From JBDSLU01 sp039916225 (lineage in GTDB: Bacteria; Acidobacteriota; Vicinamibacteria; Vicinamibacterales; Vicinamibacteraceae): a DNA stretch of 26,733 bases. The stretch lies in assembly GCA_039916225.1 (NCBI GenBank), contig JBDSLU010000456.1, forward strand, positions 1 to 26,733, given 5' to 3'. Shown piece by piece: positions 1 to 7,631 of the stretch. The position numbers were made by a program, and so were the translations under genes. Positions within the stretch are counted from its first letter, which is position 1; every line of letters begins with the position of its first letter. A model generated the notes under the pieces. The model was not told the DNA's origin, made no database searches, and saw only the letters and a list, made by a program, of their open reading frames with translations.

Positions 1-2060
1 GCGCCGCGATAGCCCATGCGCGAGGCGAGGGCGATGGCCTCCATCCGCTCGCGCTCGGCGACGGTCGGCTGGCGCACCGGCATCCGGCTCGCCTCGAGCG
101 TCGCCGTCGTGTAGATCTCGAGCGTGCGGACGGCGATCTCCTCGAGGCCGAACTTGGCCTGGATCATCTCGCCCTGCTCGGTGACGCGGATGCGGCCCTC
201 GACCGAGCCCGGCGGCTGCGACTGGATGGCGATGTAGGTCGGTCCGCCGCCGCGGCCGACGCTGCCACCGCGGCCGTGGAACAGCGTCACCCGGACGCCG
301 GTGGCGCGGCAGGCGTCGACGATCGCCTCCTGCGCCTTGTACAGCTCCCACGCGGCGCCGAACCGGCCGACGTCCTTGGCCGAATCGGAATAGCCGATCA
401 TCACTTCCTGGTGGCCGTTGATCCGCTCGCGGTACCACGGCACCGAGAGCAGCTGGCGCAGCATCGAGCCGGCCTGGCGCAGATCGTCGGCCGTTTCGAC
501 GAGCGGCACCACGCGCAGCGGGCGGGCGACGCCGAACTCGCGCTGAAGGAGCTCCACCGCCAGCACGTCCGACGGCACCGACGCCATCGTGATGATGTAG
601 GCACCGAGCGAGCCCGAGGGCAGCCGGGCCAGCATCCGGAACGTGTCGAACACGTCCTGCACGTCGGGCGACGCCTCGAGGTGCGGCGGCACCAGCGGAC
701 GCCGTCCACCCAGCTCGCGCATCAGGAACTGCTGGCGATCCTCCTCGCTCCATTCCTCGTAGGAGCCGAGGCCCAGCGCGCGCGTGATCGTGTCGAGGGC
801 GGCGGTGTGCTTGTCCGATTCCTGGCGGATGTCGAGGCGGGCCAGGGTCAGGCCGAAGCAGGCGAGACGACGCAGGACGTCGGCGAGGCGGCCGTCGGCG
901 ACGACGCCGTTGCCGGTCTCGCGCAGCGAGCGATCGCAGAGCCGCAGTGGTTCGGCGAGGGCTTCGGCTTCGAGATAGACGTCCGGCCCGGCGCTGGCCG
1001 TGACCAGGCCGCTGGCGCCGGTGCGTCGATCCTCGAGGATGTTCTCCGCCCACTTGCGGGTGGCCAGCAGCCGCTCGCGCACCTCGCGCAGCAGGGCGCG
1101 ATACGGCTCATGGGCGTGCTCGTCACCGATGCGGGCCCGCAGCTCGGCGCTCGCATGGGCCAGCGACAGCTCGCTCCGGAGCAGGTCGACTTCGCGGAAG
1201 TAGAGGTCGGCGGCCATCCAGCGGCCGAGCAGGACGGCCTGCCGCGTCACATCCGGGGTGACGTTGGGGTTGCCGTCCCGGTCGCCGCCGATCCAGGTCC
1301 CGAAGCGGATCGGCGAGACCTCGACGGGCAGCCCAGAGCCGGTGTGCTGGGTCAAGGCACGATCGAGTTCGCGCAGGTAGCGCGGCAGCGCCTGCCACAG
1401 CGTCTGCTCGAAGACGAGCAGACCGCCGCGGACCTCGTCGAGCGGCGTCGGCCGGACCCGGCGGATCTCGTCGGTCTCCCAGCAGGCGGCGATCTCGCGG
1501 CGCAGGGTCTCGAGGACAGTCTCGCGCTCCCACAGCGTCAGGTCGGGCCGGTCGTTCTCGGCCAGCGCCCGGGCGATGCGGTCGTACTTCTGGAGCAGGG
1601 TGCGACGGACGATCTCGGTCGGGTGGGCGGTGAGCACCAGCTCGATCTCGAGCGCACAGACGGCGTCGCGCAGATCGGCCGGGCTCAGGCCGGCGGCGAT
1701 CAGCCGGCCGAACGTCTCCTCGCACGAGCCGCGCTGCGGGGGCAGGTCCGGGGACTGCTGGTAGGCGCGGCGCCGGCGGATCCGGTGATGCTGCTCGGCG
1801 ATGTTGGCCAGGTTCAGGAACTGCGAGAAGGCTCGCGCGACCGGCAGCACTTCGTCGACCGGCATGGCGCCCAGCTCCGCCGCCAGCGTGTCGAAGGCGC
1901 TGCTGTCGCCCGCTCGGCCGCTCTTGGCCAAGGCACGGACCCGCTCGACCAGCGCGAACATCCCCTCCCCTTCCCGGGCCCGGATCGCTTGCCCGAGCAG
2001 CTCGCCGAGCAGCCGGACATCGTCGCGCAGGGGCTTGTGGGGATCGGTGGCAGCGGACAC
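1..2060 (-). CDS. ppc: Phosphoenolpyruvate carboxylase, C-terminus cut off by the window start
   Basis: Cytosolic enzyme that carboxylates phosphoenolpyruvate with bicarbonate to oxaloacetate, an anaplerotic supply to the TCA cycle. About 686 residues are present of the family's usual 880-950, so roughly 200 C-terminal residues lie outside. The N-terminal catalytic-His motif VLTAHPTE is at about residues 142-149 (His146). The active-site loop VTLFHGRGGSVGRGGGP starts at residue 591, and the conserved GYSDSAKD segment lies upstream of it. These landmarks and the last codons before the edge all share one frame, so I see no frameshift. I chose the GTG at 2060 (reads MSAATDPHKPLRDDVRLLG) because the family's conserved N-terminus starts there and an upstream extension would run into the divergent gene. 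No strong Shine-Dalgarno precedes it; a GATAAACT box about 8 nt upstream could be a -10 for a near-leaderless message. Confidence 0.97.
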   Translation of the reverse strand, partial: MSAATDPHKPLRDDVRLLGELLGQAIRAREGEGMFALVERVRALAKSGRAGDSSAFDTLAAELGAMPVDEVLPVARAFSQFLNLANIAEQHHRIRRRRAYQQSPDLPPQRGSCEETFGRLIAAGLSPADLRDAVCALEIELVLTAHPTEIVRRTLLQKYDRIARALAENDRPDLTLWERETVLETLRREIAACWETDEIRRVRPTPLDEVRGGLLVFEQTLWQALPRYLRELDRALTQHTGSGLPVEVSPIRFGTWIGGDRDGNPNVTPDVTRQAVLLGRWMAADLYFREVDLLRSELSLAHASAELRARIGDEHAHEPYRALLREVRERLLATRKWAENILEDRRTGASGLVTASAGPDVYLEAEALAEPLRLCDRSLRETGNGVVADGRLADVLRRLACFGLTLARLDIRQESDKHTAALDTITRALGLGSYEEWSEEDRQQFLMRELGGRRPLVPPHLEASPDVQDVFDTFRMLARLPSGSLGAYIITMASVPSDVLAVELLQREFGVARPLRVVPLVETADDLRQAGSMLRQLLSVPWYRERINGHQEVMIGYSDSAKDVGRFGAAWELYKAQEAIVDACRATGVRVTLFHGRGGSVGRGGGPTYIAIQSQPPGSVEGRIRVTEQGEMIQAKFGLEEIAVRTLEIYTTATLEASRMPVRQPTVAERERMEAIALASRMGYRG

Positions 2061-2102
2061 GGGGGCAGTTTATCCCTAGCGGGTGCGAGTATCCTTCCCG
2101 CC
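2061..2102. promoter_or_regulatory. Compact divergent promoter gap between ppc and the esterase
   Basis: Only 42 bp separate two divergent start codons. On the plus strand a -10-like TATCCT (2090-2095) ends 7 nt before the esterase ATG. On the minus strand a -10-like TAAACT ends about 8 nt before the ppc GTG. Neither gene has a clear Shine-Dalgarno. Leaderless or near-leaderless transcripts from back-to-back promoters are the simplest reading, but no -35 boxes are convincing. Confidence 0.35.
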
Positions 2103-2936
2103 ATGGCCGCTCGCCCGTCGATCCCGCTCTGGTCCGGCGCCGCTCCTGGCACCCTCGGCACCGCGCCCGAGGACATCCCGCAGATCACCCCGTATGTGCC
2201 CGACCGGGTCGACGCGCGCGGCGCGGCCGTCGTCGTCTGTCCGGGGGGCGGCTATCGTAATCTCTCGATGGAGAAAGAGGGCTCGAAGGTCGCGGAATTC
2301 CTCAACGGGCTCGGGGTGACCGCCTTCGTCCTCCGCTATCGTCTGGGACCGCGCTACCGGCATCCTGTTCCGCTCGGCGACGCCCGGCGGGCGCTGCGCG
2401 TCGTGCGTTCACGCGCCAGCGAGTTCGGCGTCCAACGGGAACGCCTCGGCCTGATGGGGTTCTCGGCCGGCGGCCATCTCACCGCGACGGTCGCTACTCA
2501 CGTCGACCGCGGTGACGCCGCCGCGACGGATCCCATCGACCGCGAGAGCGCCCGGCCGGACTTCGCCATCCTCGCTTATCCGGTGATCACGCTGGCCGAG
2601 AACTGGCTGCACCGCGGTTCGCGCACCATGCTCCTGGCACCGGACCAGCAGCACCCCGACATCCTGAACGACCTCTCGAACGAGCGGCAGGTCACCGCCG
2701 ACACGCCGCCGACCTTCCTGTTCCACACCGACGCCGACACCGGCGTGCCGGCCGAGAACAGCGTCGCCTTCTATCTCGCGCTGCGGAAGGCCAAGGTGCC
2801 GGCGGAGCTCCACATCTACGAGCCCGGGCCGCACGGCGTCGGCCTCGGCGGCACCGATCCGGCGCTCGTCACCTGGCCGGACCGCCTCGCCGGCTGGCTG
2901 CGGACGCGCGGCCTGCTCACCGCTGCACCGGCCTGA
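2103..2936 (+). CDS. Alpha/beta-hydrolase fold esterase (BD-FAE / acetyl-xylan-esterase-like)
   Basis: A 277-residue serine hydrolase of the family that removes acyl groups from sugars or other small esters. The oxyanion-hole motif CPGGGY is at about residues 46-51, the nucleophile elbow GFSAGG places Ser121, the acid is Asp212 in HTDADTGVP (Asp210 is the alternative), and His244 lies in GPHGVGLG. Strand, helix and triad spacing match the BD-FAE-type hydrolases in size and order. Many relatives are exported, but this one has no signal peptide from the ATG at 2103, so a cytoplasmic location is likely. A longer in-frame reading upstream is only a shadow of ppc. Substrate cannot be deduced; it shares only a promoter gap with ppc. 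Confidence 0.88.
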   Translation: MAARPSIPLWSGAAPGTLGTAPEDIPQITPYVPDRVDARGAAVVVCPGGGYRNLSMEKEGSKVAEFLNGLGVTAFVLRYRLGPRYRHPVPLGDARRALRVVRSRASEFGVQRERLGLMGFSAGGHLTATVATHVDRGDAAATDPIDRESARPDFAILAYPVITLAENWLHRGSRTMLLAPDQQHPDILNDLSNERQVTADTPPTFLFHTDADTGVPAENSVAFYLALRKAKVPAELHIYEPGPHGVGLGGTDPALVTWPDRLAGWLRTRGLLTAAPA

Positions 2937-3010
2937 TCCAGCCCGCGTCCGGCGGCGGCCTGACCCGCCACGCCACTCGCACCCGGCGAATGCCGCTGGC
3001 CGATGGCGCC

Positions 3011-3039
3011 TTGTGAGGCCTTCTTATCCCGTCCATAAT
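3011..3039 (+). promoter_or_regulatory. Sigma70-type promoter for the NfeD/SPFH operon
   Basis: TTGTGA (3011-3016), a 17-bp spacer and CATAAT (3034-3039) give a good -35/-10 pair, with transcription expected near 3046. It is the only AT-richer patch in the 136-bp gap after the esterase gene, and places the first start codon about 27 nt downstream. Confidence 0.6.
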
Positions 3040-3062
3040 GGCCGCGGTTGAGGTCACGGGAT

Positions 3063-3066
3063 GGAG
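3063..3066 (+). promoter_or_regulatory. Shine-Dalgarno GGAG that favours the second NfeD start
   Basis: GGAG lies 6 nt before the ATG at 3073. The earlier ATG at 3061 overlaps this box and has no such site of its own, so 3073 is the better start; the two differ by four residues. Confidence 0.5.
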
Positions 3067-3072
3067 ACTGTC

Positions 3073-3516
3073 ATGGACATGCAGTGGTGGCATTGGGCGG
3101 TGCTCGGCCTTGGCCTGGGGCTCCTCGAGCTGGCCACCCCGGGCGGCTTCTTCATCCTGTTCTTCGGGATCGGAGCCCTGCTGGTCGCCGTGCTGACGCT
3201 GGCCGGCATCGCCGGGCCCCCGTGGGTCCAGTGGGTGACCTTCGGCGCCCTCTCCGTCGTCACCCTCTTCTTCTTCCGCGACCCGATGCTGCGCCACATG
3301 CGGGCCTCGGAGCGCAACATCCCCATCGACCAGATCACGTCGGACATCGCGGTCGCCAAGGAAGACATCCTGCCCGGCACGATGGGCCGGGCCGAGCTGC
3401 GCGGCACGTCGTGGAGCGCCCTCAACATCGGCGCAACGACGCTCCTGCGCGGCCAGCGCTGCGCCGTCCGCAAGGTCGACGGCCTCACCCTCCATATGAC
3501 CGCGGAAAGCGCCTGA
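3073..3516 (+). CDS. NfeD-family membrane protein, short form (YbbK-like)
   Basis: A 147-residue integral membrane protein of the short NfeD type. The start MDMQWWHWAV leads into a hydrophobic segment (about residues 6-25), followed by two closely spaced segments (about 28-75). A soluble beta-rich OB-fold-like domain then starts around residue 95 and contains PGTMGRAELRGTSWSA, which matches the family signature GxxGxaxxxgtxW. Short NfeD proteins are normally encoded beside an SPFH/stomatin gene and are thought to form membrane complexes with it, which is the arrangement here (47-bp gap). The family's role is in membrane microdomain and protein quality control. The ATG at 3061 is the alternative start. 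Confidence 0.9.
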   Translation: MDMQWWHWAVLGLGLGLLELATPGGFFILFFGIGALLVAVLTLAGIAGPPWVQWVTFGALSVVTLFFFRDPMLRHMRASERNIPIDQITSDIAVAKEDILPGTMGRAELRGTSWSALNIGATTLLRGQRCAVRKVDGLTLHMTAESA

Positions 3517-3550
3517 GTGACCCCCCCGCACCTCGTCGGCCGCCCCAACA

Positions 3551-3555
3551 AGGAG
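3551..3555 (+). promoter_or_regulatory. Shine-Dalgarno AGGAG that fixes a GTG start
   Basis: AGGAG sits 8 nt before GTG at 3564. The first in-frame ATG inside the gene lies within the membrane anchor, so the GTG is the right start. Confidence 0.7.
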
Positions 3556-3563
3556 TCTGCAGC

Positions 3564-4520
3564 GTGAACGGACCTCTGATCTTCGCGATTGCCGTCGTCA
3601 TCATGTGCCTGATCGTGGTCGCCAAGACCGCGATCGTCGTGCCACAACAGAGCGCCTACGTCGTCGAGCGCCTCGGCCGCTACAACAACACGCTCCACGC
3701 CGGCTTCCACATCCTCGTGCCGTTCGTCGACGTGATTCGCTACCGGCACTCGTTGAAGGAAACGGCCCTCGACATTCCGGCCCAGGTCTGCATCACGCGT
3801 GACAACGTCCAGGTCCAGGTGGACGGCGTCCTCTACCTCAAGATCCTCGACCCGGAGCGCGCCTCCTACGGCATCTCCGACTACCACTTCGCCATCTCGC
3901 AGCTGGCGCAAACGACGCTGCGCAGCGAGGTCGGCAAGATCGACCTCGACCGGACCTTCGAGGAGCGCACCAACATCAACACGCAGGTGGTCAACGAGCT
4001 GGACAAGGCGACCGAGTCGTGGGGCGTCAAGGTGCTGCGCTACGAGATCAAGAACATCACCCCGCCGGCCGACGTGCTCGCCGCGATGGAGAAGCAGATG
4101 CGGGCCGAGCGCGAAAAGCGCGCGGTGATTCTGACGTCGGAGGGTCAGCGCGACGCCGCCATCAACAATGCCGACGGCGAGAAGCAGCAGGTCATCAAGG
4201 CCTCGGAAGCGCGCAAGACGCAGCAGATCAACGAGGCCGAAGGCCAGGCGTCGGCAATTCTCTCGGTCGCCTCGGCGACCGCCGAGGGCATCCGCCGCGT
4301 CGCCGAGACGATCCGCATCGAAGGCGGCTACGAGGCCGTGCAGCTCCGCGTCGCCGAGCAGTACGTGCACCAGTTCGGCCAGCTGGCGCAGAAGTCGACG
4401 ACCCTGGTCGTGCCGGCCAGCGTCTCCGACGTCGCCGGGATGATCGCGATGGCGATGCAGGTGCTCAACAAGCGGCCGGCGGGCTCCGCTCCAACGCAGC
4501 CGCCGCCGATCCACCGCTGA
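3564..4520 (+). CDS. qmcA: SPFH/Band 7 (stomatin/prohibitin-like) protein, QmcA type
   Basis: A 318-residue membrane-anchored SPFH protein. Residues 1-22 form an N-terminal membrane helix. The Band 7 domain (about 25-185) begins with VPQQSAYVVERLGRYNNTL and includes the conserved DIPAQVCITRDNVQVQVDGV stretch. An Ala/Glu/Lys-rich coiled coil (about 185-245) has repeated EGQ/EA.. heptads such as ADGEKQQVIKASEARK. The C-terminal helix SVSDVAGMIAMAMQVL ends in a Pro-rich tail. Such proteins assemble into large rings on the cytoplasmic membrane and modulate FtsH-type proteolysis or microdomain order. It starts at GTG and is co-transcribed with the upstream NfeD partner. A strong hairpin at 4531-4558 probably ends the operon. 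E. coli QmcA is the closest named relative I recognise. Confidence 0.93.
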   Translation: MNGPLIFAIAVVIMCLIVVAKTAIVVPQQSAYVVERLGRYNNTLHAGFHILVPFVDVIRYRHSLKETALDIPAQVCITRDNVQVQVDGVLYLKILDPERASYGISDYHFAISQLAQTTLRSEVGKIDLDRTFEERTNINTQVVNELDKATESWGVKVLRYEIKNITPPADVLAAMEKQMRAEREKRAVILTSEGQRDAAINNADGEKQQVIKASEARKTQQINEAEGQASAILSVASATAEGIRRVAETIRIEGGYEAVQLRVAEQYVHQFGQLAQKSTTLVVPASVSDVAGMIAMAMQVLNKRPAGSAPTQPPPIHR

Positions 4521-4530
4521 TCGCCTTTTG

Positions 4531-4558
4531 ACCGGCGGCCCCGCTGGGGGCCGTCGGT
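4531..4558 (+). terminator. Strong hairpin after the SPFH gene, no T-tract
   Basis: ACCGGCGGCCCC and GGGGCCGTCGGT form a 12-bp stem with one G-T pair and a GCTG loop, 11 nt after the stop codon. A run of T does not follow, so it may act as a transcript 3' end protector or a pause/Rho-assisted terminator. Confidence 0.5.
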
Positions 4559-4646
4559 GCTCCGGGCGCCGCTCCCCGCGGCCCCCCGCCGCCGCTCGCC
4601 GCGGCATCCGCCGCCCCTCGGGCGGTCGGTTTCACGTCCTTGCACC

Positions 4647-4660
4647 GTCGGATTTCCGAC
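4647..4660. repeat. Palindrome GTCGGA-TT-TCCGAC
   Basis: Perfect 6+2+6 dyad. It shares GTCGG/CCGAC half-sites with the larger dyad at 4677-4711 and with GGTCGGT at 4624-4630, and lies about 165-175 bp upstream of the sigma54 -24 element. It is a candidate binding site for an activator. Confidence 0.45.
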
Positions 4661-4676
4661 CGGCGGCCCGCCATGA

Positions 4677-4711
4677 GTCGGCCGCACGACCGCCATGGTC
4701 GGTGGGCCGAC
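4677..4711. repeat. Long interrupted dyad, candidate enhancer site
   Basis: GTCGGCC-3-CGACC-5-GGTCG-3-GGCCGAC: two nested perfect inverted pairs, giving 12 paired positions per arm in a 35-bp element. It lies about 140-170 bp upstream of the predicted start of transcription, a usual distance for bacterial enhancer-binding proteins working with sigma54. The operator role is inferred from symmetry and distance. Confidence 0.45.
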
Positions 4712-4822
4712 TTCACGACACCGCGCATCCCTGCACGGTTTAGGCGTACCGGCCACTCGCGCCGGAACATGAACGTTGCGCCTCGGCGTGCAACGACGTG
4801 AAGCGTGATCAGCGTGGCTGAG

Positions 4823-4838
4823 TGGCACCGCGGTTGCT
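4823..4838 (+). promoter_or_regulatory. Sigma54 (RpoN) -24/-12 promoter
   Basis: TGGCACCGCGGTTGCT matches the sigma54 consensus TGGCAC-N5-TTGCW at every fixed base, with GG and GC exactly 10 bp apart. Transcription should start near 4849, about 60 nt before the first gene of the chemosensory operon. The leader contains a small CCCGA/TCGGG hairpin (4865-4879). No sigma54 activator gene lies in the window. Confidence 0.78.
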
Positions 4839-4908
4839 ATGGCGGTAGCGGCCCCCGCCGGAGACCCGACGTTTTCGGGAGGACGGCGACGGGAACCGAC
4901 ATACGACC

Positions 4909-7173
4909 ATGCCCGATCTGCAGCAGCCTACCGACGTCTCCGCGGTGACTCCGATCAACCGCATCCTCGCGCAAGCGGCCGCGGCGGCGTTCGCCAATCG
5001 CCGTGACGAAGCGCACGAGCTCCTGCAGCAGGCGATCCGGCAAGCGCCGTCGTCGTCTGAGGTCTGGCTCGCCTGCGCCGCGTTGGCTGGCGACCCGATC
5101 GAGCGCCTGGCCTATCTCGAACGCGCCTGCGCGTTGAGCCCGGCCGACGCGCGCGCCAAGGCCCTCGCCGGCCGCGCGCGCCAGCAGGTCATCAATCAGC
5201 TGACGGAGCAGGGTATCGCCGCCGTCCGCGACAAGAACATGGGCGCGGCCCGGCAGCAGTTCGCCGAGATCGTCCGGCTCGAGCCGACCCACGAGGTCAC
5301 CTGGCTGCGACTCGCCGCGCTGGCCGAGTCGCCCGAAGAGCAGGTCGCGCTGATCAAGCAGGTCCTGCGCATCAACCCGAGCAACGCGAAGGCCCGGGTG
5401 ACGCTGATCGAGGCCGAGAAGCAGCTGGCCCAGGCGCACCTGAAGCAGGCCAGCGCCGAGATCGAAGCCGGCCAGTACGCCAACGCCCGCGCCGCGCTGC
5501 GCCGCAGCCTGGCGATGGACAACACGTCCGAGGACGCCTGGTCGCTGATGGCCCTCATCGCCGAGGACGCCGACGAGCGCCAGAACGCCGCCGATCGCCT
5601 CGACGCGCTGCGCGCCCCGCAGCCGGCGGCCGTGGCACCCGCGCCCGTCGCTCCGGTCATCGCGACGCCGACGATCGAAGTGGTCGAGGTCGCGACCGTC
5701 GCGCCCGTCGACGTGGCGGCCGAGGCCGACGCCGCCCCCATCGAGTTCGAAGCCGCCCCCGCCGAGTTCGTCGAAGCGGCGCCGCTGATGGAGGCCGTCG
5801 TGGCGCCCGAGCCGGTGGCCAGCGTCGACGCGGTGCTCGTCGCTGACACCGTCGCCGCCGAGCTCTCGGTCGAGCACGCGGCCCTCGAGTTCGAAGCCCA
5901 CGTCTTCGACACCCTCGCCGCCGACGTCGCCGACACGGTGGTGTTCGAGGCCCCGGCCGATACCCCCATCTTCGAGCTCGCCGACGCGGCGCTGGTCGTC
6001 GAGACCGCCCCGGTCGTCGGGGTGGCGCCCGTTTTCGAGGCCGCGCCGGTGGCTGACGTGGCCCCTGTCGTCGAGGCCGCCCCGATCGTCGACGTGGTCG
6101 TCACCGTCGAGGCCGCGCTGGTCGAGGCGGCCGTCGTCCAGGCACCCGCCGTCATCGAGGAGGCTGCGGTCGTCGCGGCCGCCCCGGTCGTCGCGGCCGC
6201 CGTCGAGGCGCCCTACGTTCCTGCCGATGCCGTGCATCGGTCCGTCGTCCACGGCGTCGCCGACGACCCGAGCGCCTTCGTCGAACGCCGCGCCGCTGAC
6301 CGCCGGTCCGATTCGCGCCGCGCCAACGACGAGCCGGCCGCGGCCGTCCCGGCGCCGCCGCTCGACGCCGACATGCCGAACTTCGCTGGCGAAGCGAAGA
6401 AGACCATCGCGCCGGGCGTGGTGCTCTCCAGCGCCGCCGCCGCACAGGCCGGCAGCTACTGGACCTGCCCGTTCTGCGAGACGCTGCGCGAGAAGGCCGT
6501 CGACGTCTGCCCGAGCTGCGGCGGCGTGACGACCCTCACCGATCAGTCGCTGCTCTTCGCCACCCGCCGCACCGACCCGTCGACGCTGGAGATGGCGGTG
6601 GCGCGGATCGAGGAATCACTCGCTCCGCAGGGCGAGCACGCCGACCCCTACTGGCTGGGCATGGCGCTCCTCAACCTGCGCAAGTACACCGACGGCCTGG
6701 CCGCGCTCGAACGCTCGGTGGCCAAGCGCCCGCACGACAAGATGTTCGCGGCGCAGGTGGCCTCACTGGCGACGACGCTGCGTCCGACCGCGACGGAGAA
6801 GCCGCCGCGCGCCACCGTGCTCGTCGTCGACGACAGCCCGACGATCCGCCGGGTCGTCACCACCAAGCTCGAGAAGCTGCGCTGCAAGGTCCTGATCGCC
6901 GAGGACGGGATGGACGCGCTCACCGTGCTCCGCACGACGACGCCGGACCTCATCCTGCTCGACATCACGATGCCGCGGCTCGACGGTTATCAGGTCTGCA
7001 AGATCGTCAAGGGCGCGGCCGAGACCCGGCACGTGCCCGTCGTGTTCATCTCGGGCAAGGACGGGTTCTTCGACAAGGCGCGGGGCCGCATGGCGGGGTC
7101 CGACGCATACGTGACCAAGCCCTTCGGACCGGACGCGCTCTCACGCGTCCTCCAGACATTCGTCCCCGCGTAA
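4909..7173 (+). CDS. TPR - acidic linker - zinc ribbon - receiver protein (first gene of the chemosensory operon)
   Basis: 754 residues. Residues about 10-235 are TPR-like helical repeats. Residues about 237-440 are an Ala/Val/Pro/Glu/Asp low-complexity arm with recurring VxEAAPVVxVAP-type units. A rubredoxin-like zinc ribbon follows, with Cys520-x2-Cys523-x10-Cys534-x2-Cys537 (CPFC/CPSC), then a short second TPR-like helical part (about 555-625). A C-terminal CheY-like receiver (about 635-754) has the acidic pair in VVDDS, phospho-acceptor Asp685 and Lys737 in VTKPFG. Its place at the head of a Pil-Chp-type operon suggests it fills the PilG/output receiver role, with TPR and ribbon giving partner contacts; that role is inferred. 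The ATG at 4909 has only a weak GGGAA ribosome site. The linker is unusually long and acidic. Confidence 0.88.
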   Translation: MPDLQQPTDVSAVTPINRILAQAAAAAFANRRDEAHELLQQAIRQAPSSSEVWLACAALAGDPIERLAYLERACALSPADARAKALAGRARQQVINQLTEQGIAAVRDKNMGAARQQFAEIVRLEPTHEVTWLRLAALAESPEEQVALIKQVLRINPSNAKARVTLIEAEKQLAQAHLKQASAEIEAGQYANARAALRRSLAMDNTSEDAWSLMALIAEDADERQNAADRLDALRAPQPAAVAPAPVAPVIATPTIEVVEVATVAPVDVAAEADAAPIEFEAAPAEFVEAAPLMEAVVAPEPVASVDAVLVADTVAAELSVEHAALEFEAHVFDTLAADVADTVVFEAPADTPIFELADAALVVETAPVVGVAPVFEAAPVADVAPVVEAAPIVDVVVTVEAALVEAAVVQAPAVIEEAAVVAAAPVVAAAVEAPYVPADAVHRSVVHGVADDPSAFVERRAADRRSDSRRANDEPAAAVPAPPLDADMPNFAGEAKKTIAPGVVLSSAAAAQAGSYWTCPFCETLREKAVDVCPSCGGVTTLTDQSLLFATRRTDPSTLEMAVARIEESLAPQGEHADPYWLGMALLNLRKYTDGLAALERSVAKRPHDKMFAAQVASLATTLRPTATEKPPRATVLVVDDSPTIRRVVTTKLEKLRCKVLIAEDGMDALTVLRTTTPDLILLDITMPRLDGYQVCKIVKGAAETRHVPVVFISGKDGFFDKARGRMAGSDAYVTKPFGPDALSRVLQTFVPA

Positions 7174-7234
7174 GGCGCCGAGGGACTCGTAACAGCCAGC
7201 GACAGCAGCAACACCGGGAAGCAGGAGCCGACAG

Positions 7235-7597
7235 ATGAACAACACGATCCTCGTGGCCGACGACAGCCCGACCGAACTCCGACTCGTTCTCAGTGCCTTG
7301 AGCAAGAAGGGCTACCAGATCGTCACGGCTACCGACGGCGAGGACGCAATCGAAATGGCGCGCAAGCACCAGCCGCGCCTGGCGATCCTGGACATCATCA
7401 TGCCGAAGAAGAACGGCTTCCAGGTGACGCGCCAGCTCAAGACCGAGGCCGAGACCAGCAGCATGAAAGTCCTGCTGCTCAGCAGCAAGAACCAGGACAG
7501 CGACAAGTTCTGGGGCATGAAGCAGGGCGCCGACGAGTACCTCACCAAGCCGTTCGACGAGGACGCTCTCCTCGCCGCGGTTGCGCGCCTGTTCTGA
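7235..7597 (+). CDS. Single-domain CheY-like response regulator, PilH type
   Basis: 120 residues, a stand-alone receiver with no output domain. It has acidic residues Asp9/Asp10, phospho-acceptor Asp53 (LAILDIIMPKKNG), Ser83 in the Thr position, aromatic Tyr102 and Lys105 in YLTKPF. The segment KNQDSDKFWGMKQGADEYL resembles PilH-class regulators of twitching-motility systems. It should be phosphorylated by the hybrid CheA encoded downstream and act on pilus motors or as a phosphate sink. AGGAG (7223-7227) sits 7 nt before the ATG. The gap to the previous gene is 61 bp with no terminator, consistent with one transcript. Confidence 0.93.
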   Translation: MNNTILVADDSPTELRLVLSALSKKGYQIVTATDGEDAIEMARKHQPRLAILDIIMPKKNGFQVTRQLKTEAETSSMKVLLLSSKNQDSDKFWGMKQGADEYLTKPFDEDALLAAVARLF

Positions 7598-7631
7598 TTC
7601 ACTCCTGTTGACCGTCCGCGGAGACCAAGCG

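Larger units (their letters stand above)
4559..4822. other. Non-coding regulatory region upstream of the chemosensory operon
   Basis: No convincing gene is seen in 4559-4822. The stretch has a C/G-rich part (4559-4620), then repeated GTCGG/CCGAC half-sites between 4624 and 4711, a CCGGC/GCCGG hairpin (4749-4765) and an inverted CGTTGC/GCAACG pair (4774-4795). Short open frames across it lack ribosome sites and protein-like composition. Confidence 0.6.

Noticed and set aside
276..2102. Long plus-strand open frame running into the esterase
   Set aside because: It is the antisense shadow of ppc, whose motifs are clear on the minus strand; the real gene starts at the ATG at 2103.
4700..4908. Possible cyclic-di-GMP (GEMM) riboswitch in the chemosensory leader
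   Set aside because: A GGTTTAGGC piece recalls part of the consensus, but it lies before the sigma54 start and the conserved core and paired stems are absent.
4837..6252. 471-residue minus-strand open frame with DDG/DDR repeats
   Set aside because: Its repeats mirror the Ala/Val/Glu arm of the plus-strand gene; no ribosome site or recognised fold.
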